Shown: positions 34,621 to 45,308 of the stretch, one piece after another | How positions within the stretch are numbered: position 1 is the first letter of the stretch | Layout: every line of letters starts with the position of its first letter | Source: Diphasiastrum complanatum | Taxonomy: Eukaryota; Streptophyta; Lycopodiopsida; Lycopodiales; Lycopodiaceae | Length of the DNA stretch: 62,000 nucleotides | Direction of reading: 5' to 3' | Assembly: GCA_029204225.1 (NCBI GenBank) | Contig: CM055107.1 | Coordinates: forward strand, 13,242,833-13,304,832 | The notes under the pieces: model-generated | What the model was told of the DNA's origin: nothing | The model's input: the letters and a program-made list of their open reading frames with translations, nothing else | Database searches by the model: none | Translations under genes and position numbers: made by a program

Positions 34621-35720
34621 ATTTCAGATCTAAGTCCTGGGAATGGGAATGTGGGAATATGGGAATGTGAGAATGCATGCTTGGGAAGATGGAAGTGGGG
34701 AATGTGATCTTGGAACGTAGAGTTGGGAATTAGCTTGGGTGGGGGAGATGGGTTGGAAATTGAGATCCTTCATTTTGGCTAGTGATAAAAGTTGGGCGGA
34801 TGAGTGTAAATACCTGATGGCGAACTTAGATGGCCAAATTTAGGATCTTGGAATGATTTTGGGAATTCAGGGTGCGGGAGTGAAAAGTGGCAAGATCAGA
34901 AGATCTCTTTGGAGTCTAGGTTCTCCCTCTTGTGGAATTAAAGATCCATATCAGATCTCTCAGATCTGAAGGTGGCGAACCTAGATCTTGAAAATTGAAG
35001 CCTGTAGGTCAGAGATTGTATTTTTGGGATTATGCAGTATTCTGTTTGATCTTGTGAGATTTTGGGTTCGCCTGACAAGTTAAGCTTATCTTGATTGGGG
35101 AATTTATCCTGCAAATAGGCGAACCTAGATCTCTAGTGAATCTCAGGAAAATACACTTTGGGAATGTACAAGTCTCAATCTCACTTGGCAGGTTGGTACA
35201 AATCTGGGAAAGTGTAGATCTGAGTTTTGGCTTGCACTTGGGGAATGATCTGATGGAGTTTGTACTCCCCTTGAGTATAGTAGATAAAACACGTGTGAAA
35301 TTAATCACTGGTAGGTGGGGGAACTCAGAAGTACAGTTGTCAGGCCATAAGTACAAAAAATCAAGATTTTTACACTTCTCAATGTACATTAATGGATCCT
35401 TGGGATCTAAGTAGCCCTCTAGGTCGTTTATTGGTCTTAGTGTGATCTATCAATAATGAAGGAGGTGAACCAAGATGGGCCACTGTTGAGGCTGTAGAGG
35501 CAAAAACATCTAGAACTTTGGGATCAGTTTTTAGGAGCAAGATTCACGGTCTGGATTCGCCCTCTGGACAGTGTTTTCAGCAGGTAATGATGTCCTAAAT
35601 CTGAACAAGGCGAACTTAGATAGCAAGACATCCACCTCTGGGGAATGCAAACAAGTTTTGGAGATTTATTTCCTAGTAAAATCTTCAATTTTTTTAATTT
35701 AGGTTCATCCCTCTAATATT
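34621..35720. repeat. Repeat-like region with GGGAAT and GGCGAACYTAGAT motifs
   Basis: GGGAAT(G) recurs at least six times in 34634-34740. GGCGAAC followed by C or T and TAGAT occurs at about 34819, 34974, 35118 and 35607. Overlapping frames of 107 codons (+) and 119 codons (-) at 35030-35414 share this composition and have no motif. Together it looks like part of an unclassified repeat, perhaps an LTR. Confidence 0.45.
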
Positions 35721-35797
35721 GTAAAGACCACTAGGGAAAACCCCTAAGATGAGGATAGGAAAATACAACAGGAGACATGTAGAATCAAAACCTCCCA

Positions 35798-35863
35798 ACC
35801 AAACCTAGGTCAATCCTGGATCTACCCCCGACCAAACCTAGGTCAATCCTGGATTTACCCCCG
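35798..35863. repeat. 33-base tandem duplication
   Basis: ACCAAACCTAGGTCAATCCT and the next 13 bases (35798-35830) are repeated at 35831-35863 with one difference (C to T). Confidence 0.95.
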
Positions 35864-36229
35864 AGCCATGCCATGTGAAAGCAAGAGGTGAAGAGAGGAA
35901 CTGGTAACCTGAACCAAAATTGTCGACGGGAGAATCCCTACCCCAATATAAAGAGAGTAGATTCTTGTGCATGAACCCATGCAATCCCTATGCAGGTCAA
36001 CTATAAATAGGTCACAACTCTTCATGCAATCCACCTGCCTATATCCGTCACATGTACATGCACTACTCCATATGTCTCAATTAGAGTGTCTGGGTCCTCT
36101 CAAGGTAATTAGTCACAAACAGGTCTTGACATGGAATTAAATCTCGGTGTGACCAATAATCTCGAACACTGGAGGGCCGGTCTACTATATTAGGACTATT
36201 CCATGTCCTTAATAGATATGGCCATGGCA

Positions 36230-36835
36230 TTCTTCCAAGACCTCCCTTAAATAGGTTCTATCCTCAGAACATGAAAGAGAAGACATGGATTATTCCTTAA
36301 GCTTTCAACTTTTAACCAGTAATGATTATCCTTAGTCTGATATTTCCTTTTGAATAAGTACTCAGAGACACAACGATTCTACAATTGCTTGACTCTACAC
36401 AGGAGTACCAACTCAAAATCCAAAGATACACTAAGCAATAAATATTCCAAACGGGTTGATCTTATCCAAATAAAAGTTTATCACCTTCATGTAATCCCAA
36501 TTACATGAAACTCAGGGTGAATTAACTCTTTATATTCGAGATCAAGTCCGGAAGCTAAAAAAAACTCATTCTTTTGATAGTCTAAATCACTGTTCACAAT
36601 TTCTTGTAGATAATAGTCCTCTTGGTACAATTATCTTTAGAATATCCAAATATTCTAAATAATTCAATCAATTAAAATCTCTAGGAGATCCATCAAGTCT
36701 CAGACAATTACAACTCAATCTATAGTACTGTAGTTACTCTAATGAGTTAATAGCCCCATTTCTAGCATCATATGCAAGAAATCAGCAATCCATCTGAATC
36801 TTAGATTTAACTGTCTCCTTTAAATATAGAGATAT
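36230..36835 (-). pseudogene. Highly decayed chromovirus remnant (chromodomain, integrase end)
   Basis: This has no ORF but follows the nucleotide order of 13750-14330. Shared marks include CAACGATTCTACAATTG (versus GAACGATTTCTCAATTG), TTACATGAAACTCAGG (versus TTACATGAAACACAGG), and GCAAGAAATCAGCAATC (versus GCAAGAAATCTGCAACT). In one minus-strand frame the chromodomain still reads VKQL, stop, NRCVSEYLFKRK. It is a third copy of the group and older than the others. Confidence 0.65.
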
Positions 36836-37383
36836 AGATTGAACTTGTACACTATTGAGGGTATTATAGTGTAAATAAATAAATTAGTTGCGTGGCATCA
36901 TGCATGTGTAAGCCCATGGCCCAATGAGCACTTGTAAATAAATAATTTTGGCAATAAACTTGACTTTGGGCCATGTAATTAAAATAATGTTAAGAGGCCA
37001 AAGTTTAAGTTTAAGTTTCTAAGTTTTGTGAAATAGTCAAAAGTCAAATGGTGGTAGGTGGAGTGTGTTTCTTCATACACCATAGATTAGTTTGTGTTGC
37101 TTGTGAAGGGTGTAGATTTCAATTCCACCTTCTTGCAAGTAGCCAATAGGAAGCAAGGGGCAAGGGCCACCCCAAAGATAAAAAGGCACCATTTGTAACC
37201 ATTTTAAATGCTTAATGAGAGGAGGAGACTCTACTATTTTTGAGAGAGCCAAAGCATCCTCATTTGCTAATCTCTCAAGCTAATGCTATTGTTGTGTTTT
37301 CGACTTGCTTTTCATTTCATTGTTCTTGTTTTGATTAGTTATGGCTTTTCCATAAGCATGCACATTGAGCATTTGAGCTAACT

Positions 37384-37387
<4 letters not shown>
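36836..37387. other. Non-coding stretch, possibly LTR-like
   Basis: AAAGATAAAAAGGCACC near 37174 resembles a TATA region and the following sequence is leader-like, but no terminal repeats or primer site were found. No gene is recognised. Confidence 0.35.

Positions 37388-37457
<70 letters not shown>
37388..37457. repeat. (CT)35 microsatellite
   Basis: A perfect 70-base TC/CT run. Confidence 0.98.
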
Positions 37458-37459
<2 letters not shown>

Positions 37460-38160
37460 GGACTCTTCTTTATCAGAAGTTACCACCCTTGGTCAAGCTA
37501 TAAACAGACATATGTGATTTGACGGTCCTAGCCTTTGTTGCCAACCCAACCATGTATGACACTTTTCAAAAAGTATTTTCCCACCAATTTTGGCTGAAAG
37601 GGAGCTTCCACGATACTTCTTACGGAACCACTATATAGAACCTGTTCTCGAATGAGTTTTCTCTACTATATGGTGAGAAGAAGGTTGGAAGATATGCTCA
37701 TGATAGAGATTGCGCCCTACCTGGCTTGAAGTCATCTGCTTCTACTTTATGGTATGTGGTTCTGCTCATTTCATATCATTGCTTTATTCTCTTTGCTGCA
37801 GACAAATGGTATCAAGCTTTCTGGGTGATAAACGTGATGGTATGGATCCGCTGTCCAGCGAAGGATCAACAAGGGTTCATACATATTTTTGTATGGCATT
37901 TTTTTCATAAATACTATCCGTTGTCTAGCGATGGACCAGCGATGAAGCATGCTCAACAATGTAGAAGTTTTTTGAAGATATATGAGTTGTTGTAATCTGC
38001 AACGATTTTTCTTGAGTTATGTACTCAAAAAATGGATATATATGGTAAGCTGTCCAGCGATGGACTAGCGATGAACCAATGCTTCCTTCCACATACTTTG
38101 TAAGCATGATAATGATAGGTATGCATCACATACTGTGGGTTGAGACAAAAGTGAAGAAAC
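37458..38160 (+). other. Unresolved stretch, possible gag-like start
   Basis: Just after the (CT)n tract an ATG opens MDSSLSEVTTLGQAINRHM, which resembles a retrotransposon gag N-terminus but stops there. Further on, AGCGATGGAC-type motifs recur. I cannot assign it to a family. Confidence 0.3.
37846..38075. repeat. Dispersed TCCAGCGATGGA-type motif
   Basis: CTGTCCAGCGAAGGATCAAC (about 37851), TTGTCTAGCGATGGACCAGC (about 37921) and CTGTCCAGCGATGGACTAGC (about 38050) share a core followed in the last two by GATGAA. Confidence 0.7.
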
Positions 38161-38161
38161 A

Positions 38162-38280
38162 CACGAAGCACGAAAAGTTTCGCGAACACGAAAGTCAAAG
38201 AAACGAAGACGAACGGTTCGCGAACATGAAAGTCAAAGCAGACGAAGACGAACGGTTCGCGAACACGAAAGATTCACGGA
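38162..38280. repeat. Three 39-40-base tandem units centred on GTTCGCGAAC
   Basis: ACGAAGACGAACGGTTCGCG begins at 38203 and again at 38242 (39-base period); a diverged unit begins near 38162. Units two and three contain the 10-base palindrome GTTCGCGAAC. Confidence 0.85.
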
Positions 38281-38423
38281 CGAGAATTTTTTGTGGTCCA
38301 GTACGAGAGAAGGCAAACGACCAAAACGAAATCGACGACGAAAACAAAACCTTCTCCTGCCTGCACGCTTCAAAGAGGTACCAACAAGATCATGCAAGTA
38401 CCCAGAAGTACAGATATCTGATC

Positions 38424-39122
38424 TGATGGTATGACGTCAACAGATACATTTTAGGTCGTGGCTAATCTGCCACTCTTGTAATTCCCTGATTAGTTGTAGA
38501 TGTTTAATCACTCTAATCTTAGATTCACATAGAGCGACCATACTTACTAGATGATACTTGACATATAGATCAACATAATACACATAGAGTGTAATGTAAT
38601 AGTCTGATGCTAGTAAGCAATCAACAAAAAAACATACAGACAATAAGTCCGCCTGCGTGCGAGACGAGCTCTATGATCAGGATTCATAGAGATCCAACTG
38701 TCCGCTTGTAAAGCGAGACGATTACTCGTGAGAGAACCGTGTTTCTCCCACGCCAATGCATTGCGTGGATTTGCATGTAGTGCCTGAAGAATCTGAGAAG
38801 AAATTCAATAGATGATATCATAGCCTTTGCGCACATGTCAATTTGTGTTGTGTCTGATCTTGAATGCAAATTCTTCTGTTGTTAATCGTATGTCTGAGTT
38901 CTTTCTCGTTCATTTGAATTTCGCACCTTGGTTGAAACTATATTGAATGCTGTATTAAATTTATGAACGTAGATCAACATTGCCTGACTACACTCTCGAG
39001 GACTGTAGGAGCGATTCAGCTGACATTGTCCAGCGATCGCATCTGAACTCCATCCGAGACGCAAGAGGAAATCGCGGTTTCTTCGCGACTATTTCGCGAA
39101 TTATTCTTCTCATTCCCCATCA
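38424..39122 (+). repeat. 5' LTR of a + strand copia element (left end tentative)
   Basis: The right end is set by CCCCATCA at 39122, one base before an initiator tRNA-Met primer site. A matching TGATGG at 38424 gives inverted termini and a length of 699 bases. No 3' LTR remains to confirm the left end. Confidence 0.45.
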
Positions 39123-39123
39123 G

Positions 39124-39135
39124 TGGTATCAGAGC
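39124..39135 (+). other. Primer binding site (initiator tRNA-Met)
   Basis: TGGTATCAGAGC, a 12-base complement of the initiator tRNA-Met 3' end, follows the LTR end after one base and precedes copia gag. Confidence 0.9.
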
Positions 39136-39238
39136 CGATCATCTTGTCAAATTCTAACATAGCCAAGAAGCTAGCAGATCCAGGTTGCCAAGCATTCAAA
39201 CAAACAACCATCAACAAGAGAAAAGACTCCAAGAAGCA

Positions 39239-40540
39239 ATGGCTTCAATCAGCAGCATGCAGAGCAAGATCTGCACAATACTTGATTCCTCAGGATCTAA
39301 CTTTCTAGCCTGGAAAGTTAAGACATCTTTGATACTCAAGGGGACTCTTCTCCTGGGTGGATGGCACATAAGAAATGCCTACGACACAAGCAAGGAGCTA
39401 CGCGAATGGAGGGAGAAAAATGACAAGGCAGTAGCCTTGCTATCATCTTCCATCGAAGATAGTCTCACACTTGACCTGGCTACACTCTCCAAAGCTAAGG
39501 AGATGTGGAATCCATTACTCACCAGATTTCAAACGAAATCAAGAAGTCAAATCATGATGCTGGAAAATCAGCTGACGAATTTGTAGTGGGATGGAAAAGA
39601 CCTCACTTCTTTCGTAAGAAAGATGAAGGATCTGTTTCTGTCACTACATAACTCTGAAGTAGAGAACGCTGTGTCAGCTGAGAAGCAGCTCACGTACCTG
39701 TTGAGAACCTTACCCATATCATTCCAGATGACAAGAACCCTGCTCGCGAAAGATCCCGCCATGAAGGCGATTGTCGAGATTCGAGAGGAAGTCGAGGCCA
39801 AAGAACATCTGGATCACAAAGATGGTTCTGACAAGACCCTCTAAGGTAACAAAGAAAAATCAAAGAAGCAATTTAAGTCTAAGAGGGAGTCCAATCAGAG
39901 GTAGGATCGTGACCAGCAAGCAGAGGGAACAAGCAAGGGCAACTGGAAGACCAAATGGAGGGCGAAACAACAAGGTGCAGACAAGAAGACTTGTGTGAGA
40001 TGCAGAAGAGACGGGCATACAATAGATACCTGCTAGCTCAATTCCAAGATTGAGTGTATCCATTGCCACAAGAAGGGTCACACAACCATAAATTGCCGCC
40101 AGAACCCGAGAAACAAGTCAGCACAGAATAGACCGGAGAACAACAATAGTTCATCCTATGTCGAGGAGTCCGAGAGCTCAAAAATGGGCGAAGAAAGAAC
40201 GAACAGAAATTGTTCGACCGTCTATATCTGTGAAGATGTGTGTGCAACATCAACATCTGACACACATGAGGTGATCCTAGATTCAGGAGCCACCTCACAC
40301 TTCATGACATCAAGACGAATCATGTCTGATTTCAGAAGTGCAGATCCCTCAAAATTCATAGTTCTTGGAGATGGATCTAGATATCAAGTGAACGATATTG
40401 GTTCACTATGGCTCAACACAAATGGCAGAGACAGACGACTCGAAGACGTTCTGTTCGAGCCTACTCTGCAACAAGACTCGCTCTCTGTAGCAAGAATAGT
40501 AGATGCAGGGATGCGTGTGACATTTTCTGCAACGTGATTG
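39239..40540 (+). pseudogene. Copia gag and protease remnant
   Basis: Gag starts at ATG 39239 (MASISSMQSKIC) with NFLAWKVKTSLIL and LSKAKEMWNPLLTRF blocks, and an in-frame stop at 39584. The frame resumes to 39844. Two CCHC knuckles follow (CVRCRRDGHTIDTC about 39988; CIHCHKKGHTTINC about 40054). The copia protease then reads VILDSGATSHFM (about 40272) and runs to 40537. Integrase, RT and RNase H are missing; sequence switches abruptly to a Ty3 gag at about 40541. Confidence 0.8.
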
Positions 40541-40709
40541 ATGAAATGCCCAAATATGATGGATAATCAACTCTGATCAGATTCCTCCAAATCTATGAGC
40601 AAGCGTGTGAGATCTATGGCGACCGGACACCGGCGGAAAAGTTGATTCGAGAACGGTACGTCCCATTGCAAGAAGCAATGGAAGATGTGATTAGGGAAGA
40701 GGATGAAGG
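40541..40709 (+). pseudogene. Ty3 gag, left part (split by copia insertion)
   Basis: The frame reads FLQIYEQACEIYGDRTPAEK and onward to an acidic end at 40709. Removing the copia element and one GAAGG copy lets the same frame continue at 46571. The 5' part of the gag and the LTR are missing. Confidence 0.7.
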
Positions 40710-41362
40710 TGTGAAAAACTCAGATCCAAAAGATGCTAAAGTTTCATAAAGATCTTGGCCATGGAAGTTATGCACATCTAGATTGAAAAAATGATAGAAA
40801 TTGTGATGTTAAGCATACTAAACATCAACTAAACATCAAAATCTGATCATAAGCTTCCACAAACAGAAACTTGCTGTCCCTGTCCGTACTTCAGAGCCTA
40901 CAACCTGCATTTCACACGTGTGAAGCCATAGCAACAAAGAAATCACAATTCTAGTGGCTAGAATGCAAGATATGAACAAAAAAGTGAGAGAGAAGAAGAT
41001 GGATCTTCAAAGAGCATAACATTCATTCAATAGAATGAAAATGAGATGTGTACATACTCGTGGAGATGGCTATTTATAGCAGCCATAGTGCCTCTTGGCC
41101 ACTTGTCTTATGATAGGCTAAAATTGGGGTCCAATAGGATTCACCCATATACCTAGAAATTTGGTCAAATAGGAATGCACCAAATTATGAGCCAATAGAA
41201 GAGCTCCACACTCGACCTCCTCTAATTAATGTGACCTCAAAAGTAGTGTACACATACTTTGGGCCTCTACATACATGTATGAACCTATCTCTAACTTTTA
41301 TTTGGCCATAGGCCTACAAAATCTCAAGTTAGGAAAATACTACTAGTTGACAATTTTTCACA
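40710..41362 (-). repeat. 3' LTR of the complete copia
   Basis: 653 bases, TGTGAAAAACT to TTTTTCACA with 9-base inverted termini. The polypurine tract TTGAAGAGGGAG (minus strand) occupies 41363-41374 next to it. Confidence 0.97.
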
Positions 41363-44300
41363 CTCCCTCTTCAACTAGTTTTAGCATAGATTTAGAAAGT
41401 ACACCAAGACTTGTTCTATGCTTGAAAAATAAGTCCTTTCCCAATGCTTTGGTAAAGATATCAGCCACACATTCCTTTGATGGGACATGTTCAAGCTTGA
41501 TCTCTTTTGCCAACACTTGTTCTCTCACAAAATGGTAAGCCACCTCGATATGTTTGCTCCTTGCATGGAAAACCGGATTGCTTGCTAGACTTTGGGCTGA
41601 AAGGTTGTCACAAAAGATGATTGGACTCTCTGAAAAATCCAGCAAATGAAGCTCCATAATCATCCTCTTGATCCACACCATCTCCTTTGTGCATGATGTC
41701 AAAGCTTTGTACTCGGCCTCACTAGAAGAAAGTGATATAGTTGCTTGTTTCTTCGACATCCATGAGATAGCTCCATCACCTATGAAAATAGCATGTGCAT
41801 TTATGGATTTTCTATCCATAAGGTCTCCTGCAAAATCTGAATCTGAAAAACCAAATAAGTTAGGTGATGAGCCTCTATAAACAATGCCAAAATCTTTTGT
41901 TCCCGAGATGTATCTCAAGATCCTCTTTCCTAGTTTCCAATGTTCTATACTAGGATCTTGCATGAATTGGCTTAATCTACCAACACAATAAGATAAATCA
42001 GGTCTTGTGATGGTTAGATATATAAGAGAACCTATTAGCTTCCTATAGAGAGTAATGTCCTCGAAGGATCTTTCATTACCTCTTATAGTTAGCTTTACAT
42101 GTGATTCCATAGGTGTATCAATAGGATTTGCATCTACCATATGAAATCTATTGAGAATAGAAATAGCATACTTCTCTTGTGAAATAAAAGTGATTTGAGA
42201 AGTTCTAATTACTTCTATTCCTAAGATATAGCTCAAAAGACCAAGATCATGCACTTCAAATTCCTTTTTTAGTGCTTTCTTGATATCTTCTATATCTTCC
42301 TTGTTCCCTCCACTTAAAATAATGTCATCCACATAAATTAGAAGGATTGTAACATCATTAGCACTAATTCTAAAGTAAAGTGAATGATCATACTCACTCA
42401 TAGTGAAGTTTTGAGAAAGTAGAAAAGAGTTAAGCCTAGCATACCAACTCCTTGGTGCTTGCTTAAGACCATACAAACTTTTTTGTAGAAAACACACATG
42501 ATTAGGCTTGCTATGAGAAACATAGCTCTCGGGTTGCTCCATGTAGACTTCCTCTTCAAGATCACCATTCAAGAAAGCATTAGAAATGTCTAATTGCCAA
42601 AGATCCCATCCATAAAGAGTTGCAAGGGAAATGATTACTCTTATGCTCACCATCTTTGCCACGGGTGCAAAGGTTTCCTCATAGTCAATGCCATGCTCTT
42701 GAGCATAACCTTTAGCCACCAACCTTGCCTTCAACTTGTTGATAGATCCATCTTGATTTGTCTTTACCTTGAAGATCCATTTGCATCCAATTGCACTTTT
42801 GCCCTTTGGAAGCTCCACCAATCTCCATGTGTTGTTCTTCATAAGTGCTTCAAACTCAAGATCCATTGCTTGGATCCATTCCTCTTTTTGCCTTGCTTCA
42901 TCTACACATGAAGGTACATCAAAAGAAGTTAGGAAAGCATAGTTGGATCCATCCACCACTTGCTTACCTTTGCCATCATAAGTGAGCCTTGAGGGTTTCA
43001 CTTTATGCCTTGGAGTTCTCCTTGGAATTTGACTTGAAGAGGCTTCTTCAACATCCACATCCAATGTGTCATCAACTCCATTGTCATCAAGCACATTAGT
43101 TGCAACAACACCATCATCACTTGAAACAACTTTTGGAATGTTACTTTCATCAAAAATGACATCCCTACTTGTGAACACTTTCTTGATTGAAGGAACATAA
43201 ATCCTATATGCTTTGCTTACTTCACTATAACCAACAAAAATGCCCTTTCTTGAAGATGGATCCTCCTTAGTTCTATCATCAAGAGTAATGTTGAAGTAGC
43301 AAATGCATCCAAAAGTTCTTAGAAACTTGACATTAGGCTTCATACCAAACAAAGCTTCAAAAGGGGTTTTTCCTTCCAATACAACACTTGGCCATCTATT
43401 GCATAGGAAATTTGCACACAACAAAGCATCACTCCAAAAAGGTTTAGGAAGATTAGCATTCAATCTCATTGCCTTTGCACTCTCACACAAGGTTCTATTC
43501 TTCCTCTCGGCCACTCCATTTTGTTGTGGTGTTCTTGGACATGTGTACTCCCTCTTGATCCCATGCTCATCGCAAAAGGCTTTGAATTTGTTAGAAATGT
43601 ATTCACCACCATTGTCGCTCCTCAAGCATTTGATTTTGGTTGTAAATTGAGTCTCAATAGCAACTTTGAACTTGACAAACACATCAAACACCTCATCCTT
43701 GCTCTTTAGTAGATAAACCCAACAAAATCTACTAAAATCATCAATGAAAGTTACATACATCTTAGCACCTCCATTGCTAATTGTAGTAACACCATGAATA
43801 TCCGAATGCAAGAGAGAAAAAGGCATCTTAGATCTAGATATAGATCTAGTATATGGCAATCTATGTGATTTAGACAAAGCACATTCTTCACAAACATGAT
43901 TCAAGCAAGTAAGAGACTTGGGAAGTCCCCTTACTACCTCCTTTTTGGCTATTACCTCCAAGGCCTTGTAGTTGAGATGTCCCATCCTTTTATGCCATAC
44001 CTCTTGAATTGACATTTGTTCATTTGCCATGCATCCAACTTGGTTAGCAACAACACATGCATCAAGCTTGAACAATTTCCCTTGCCTTTTCCCTTTTGCA
44101 ATGATACTACACCCCTTTTTGATCAAGCAAGCATCACCATCAAACTCAACTTTGAATCCTTTGTCAAGCATTTGGCTTACACTAAGTAAGTTCTTGGTAA
44201 TGGATGGAATGAGCAAAACATCTTTCAATTCTATATTCCTATTTGTAGAAAGTGAAATAGGAATTGTGCCAATCCCCTTGATTGCACACTCACCATCATT

Positions 44301-45308
44301 TGCGGTATAGATTACCTTCCTATCACCATCAAATGCCATTAAAGATGAAAAATACTCTTTATGATATGTCATATGAGAAGTGGCTCCACTATCAATCCAC
44401 CAAGGATCAATGTCTCCATGATTAGCCAACAAGCAAGATGACATAACAAAAGCATCATTTGAAAGAAGCTCATCCCCACCCTCATCAATAGTTAGATTGG
44501 TTTGCTTTTCCCCTTGATCCCTCTTTTTCTTAAAACAATCACTAGCAAAATGCCCTTTGACTCCACAATAGAAACATTTTAGCTTAGATCTATCCTTCTT
44601 TTTGCCAAAAGTAGAGTGCTCACCTTGGTCTTGCCCTTTAGACCAATTGCTTTTACCTTTGCCCTTGAACTTGCCTTTAGAGAACATTGCCTCCTCTTCT
44701 CCTCCTTGAGATGTAGAAGATGCTCCCACTCTTGCTTGCAACCTGAATTCTTCAGCCAACAAGACCTCTTGCAAGTCTCCAACACTTGGTAAACATTTTT
44801 GGATAGCATAACTTTGAACAAGATTAGCATGATCATCCAACAAGCCATTGAGAATCACTTGAACAAGCTCCTCATTATTTATGCCATCATTAATGCATGC
44901 TAACTCATCATTCAATGCTTTAACTCTCAAAACAAAAGCATGTCCACTCTCACTCTTCTTTTGCATACAAGAAAAGATTTGCCTTCTTAAAGTCAACACT
45001 CTAGAAGTAGACTTGGATTCATAAACCTTCTTCAAGGCTTCCCAAGCTTCACTAGATGATGTGCACTTACCAACCTCTTTGATAAGCTCATTTGTCACAT
45101 TCATCTTGATCATGTGAAGGGCTTTCTTTGCCCTCTTGTCATACCTCAATTGTTCTTGAGGTGCCAAAGGTCTCTCTTCCACACCTACAACAATATCCAT
45201 CAACTCATTCATCTCAAGCAAAGACTCCATCCTTACTTTCCAAGTAGAATAGTTGAGGGAGGTAAGCCTATCATTGCTTTCCAACATGTAGCCTCCATTT
45301 GTAGCCAT
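41358..45308 (-). CDS. Copia Gag-Pol polyprotein (1316 aa), intact
   Basis: Single frame without stops. Gag occupies about 1-240, with a CCHC knuckle at C245, C248, H253, C258. Protease has WWIDSGAT with Asp306. The integrase HHCC finger spans about 439-476, with the DDE triad at D503, D565 and E601 (spacings 61 and 35). RT has LDISNAFLNG (D907) and YVDD at 992-995. RNase H has SDSDFAG (D1156/D1158), SSSEAEY (E1197) and FCDN (D1234), ending near the IFTKAL block. Length and order are normal for a copia polyprotein with gag and pol fused. The start is the first ATG after the primer site and leader. The last codons come from the polypurine tract and the stop TGA lies in the 3' LTR. Confidence 0.96.
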   Translation of the reverse strand: MATNGGYMLESNDRLTSLNYSTWKVRMESLLEMNELMDIVVGVEERPLAPQEQLRYDKRAKKALHMIKMNVTNELIKEVGKCTSSSEAWEALKKVYESKSTSRVLTLRRQIFSCMQKKSESGHAFVLRVKALNDELACINDGINNEELVQVILNGLLDDHANLVQSYAIQKCLPSVGDLQEVLLAEEFRLQARVGASSTSQGGEEEAMFSKGKFKGKGKSNWSKGQDQGEHSTFGKKKDRSKLKCFYCGVKGHFASDCFKKKRDQGEKQTNLTIDEGGDELLSNDAFVMSSCLLANHGDIDPWWIDSGATSHMTYHKEYFSSLMAFDGDRKVIYTANDGECAIKGIGTIPISLSTNRNIELKDVLLIPSITKNLLSVSQMLDKGFKVEFDGDACLIKKGCSIIAKGKRQGKLFKLDACVVANQVGCMANEQMSIQEVWHKRMGHLNYKALEVIAKKEVVRGLPKSLTCLNHVCEECALSKSHRLPYTRSISRSKMPFSLLHSDIHGVTTISNGGAKMYVTFIDDFSRFCWVYLLKSKDEVFDVFVKFKVAIETQFTTKIKCLRSDNGGEYISNKFKAFCDEHGIKREYTCPRTPQQNGVAERKNRTLCESAKAMRLNANLPKPFWSDALLCANFLCNRWPSVVLEGKTPFEALFGMKPNVKFLRTFGCICYFNITLDDRTKEDPSSRKGIFVGYSEVSKAYRIYVPSIKKVFTSRDVIFDESNIPKVVSSDDGVVATNVLDDNGVDDTLDVDVEEASSSQIPRRTPRHKVKPSRLTYDGKGKQVVDGSNYAFLTSFDVPSCVDEARQKEEWIQAMDLEFEALMKNNTWRLVELPKGKSAIGCKWIFKVKTNQDGSINKLKARLVAKGYAQEHGIDYEETFAPVAKMVSIRVIISLATLYGWDLWQLDISNAFLNGDLEEEVYMEQPESYVSHSKPNHVCFLQKSLYGLKQAPRSWYARLNSFLLSQNFTMSEYDHSLYFRISANDVTILLIYVDDIILSGGNKEDIEDIKKALKKEFEVHDLGLLSYILGIEVIRTSQITFISQEKYAISILNRFHMVDANPIDTPMESHVKLTIRGNERSFEDITLYRKLIGSLIYLTITRPDLSYCVGRLSQFMQDPSIEHWKLGKRILRYISGTKDFGIVYRGSSPNLFGFSDSDFAGDLMDRKSINAHAIFIGDGAISWMSKKQATISLSSSEAEYKALTSCTKEMVWIKRMIMELHLLDFSESPIIFCDNLSAQSLASNPVFHARSKHIEVAYHFVREQVLAKEIKLEHVPSKECVADIFTKALGKDLFFKHRTSLGVLSKSMLKLVEEGV
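41363..41374 (-). other. Polypurine tract
   Basis: TTGAAGAGGGAG on the minus strand, directly before the 3' LTR start TGTGAAAA. It is also translated as part of the polyprotein's last codons. Confidence 0.9.

Noticed and set aside
35030-35414. Overlapping 119-codon and 107-codon ORFs on opposite strands
   Set aside because: Both sit in a motif-repeat region and share its composition; no domain recognised and no splice partners found.
37286-37486. ORF of repeated Arg-Glu residues (also at 4091-4324, 28243-28440, 52969-53363, 54895-55221)
   Set aside because: Direct translation of (CT)n/(GA)n microsatellites.
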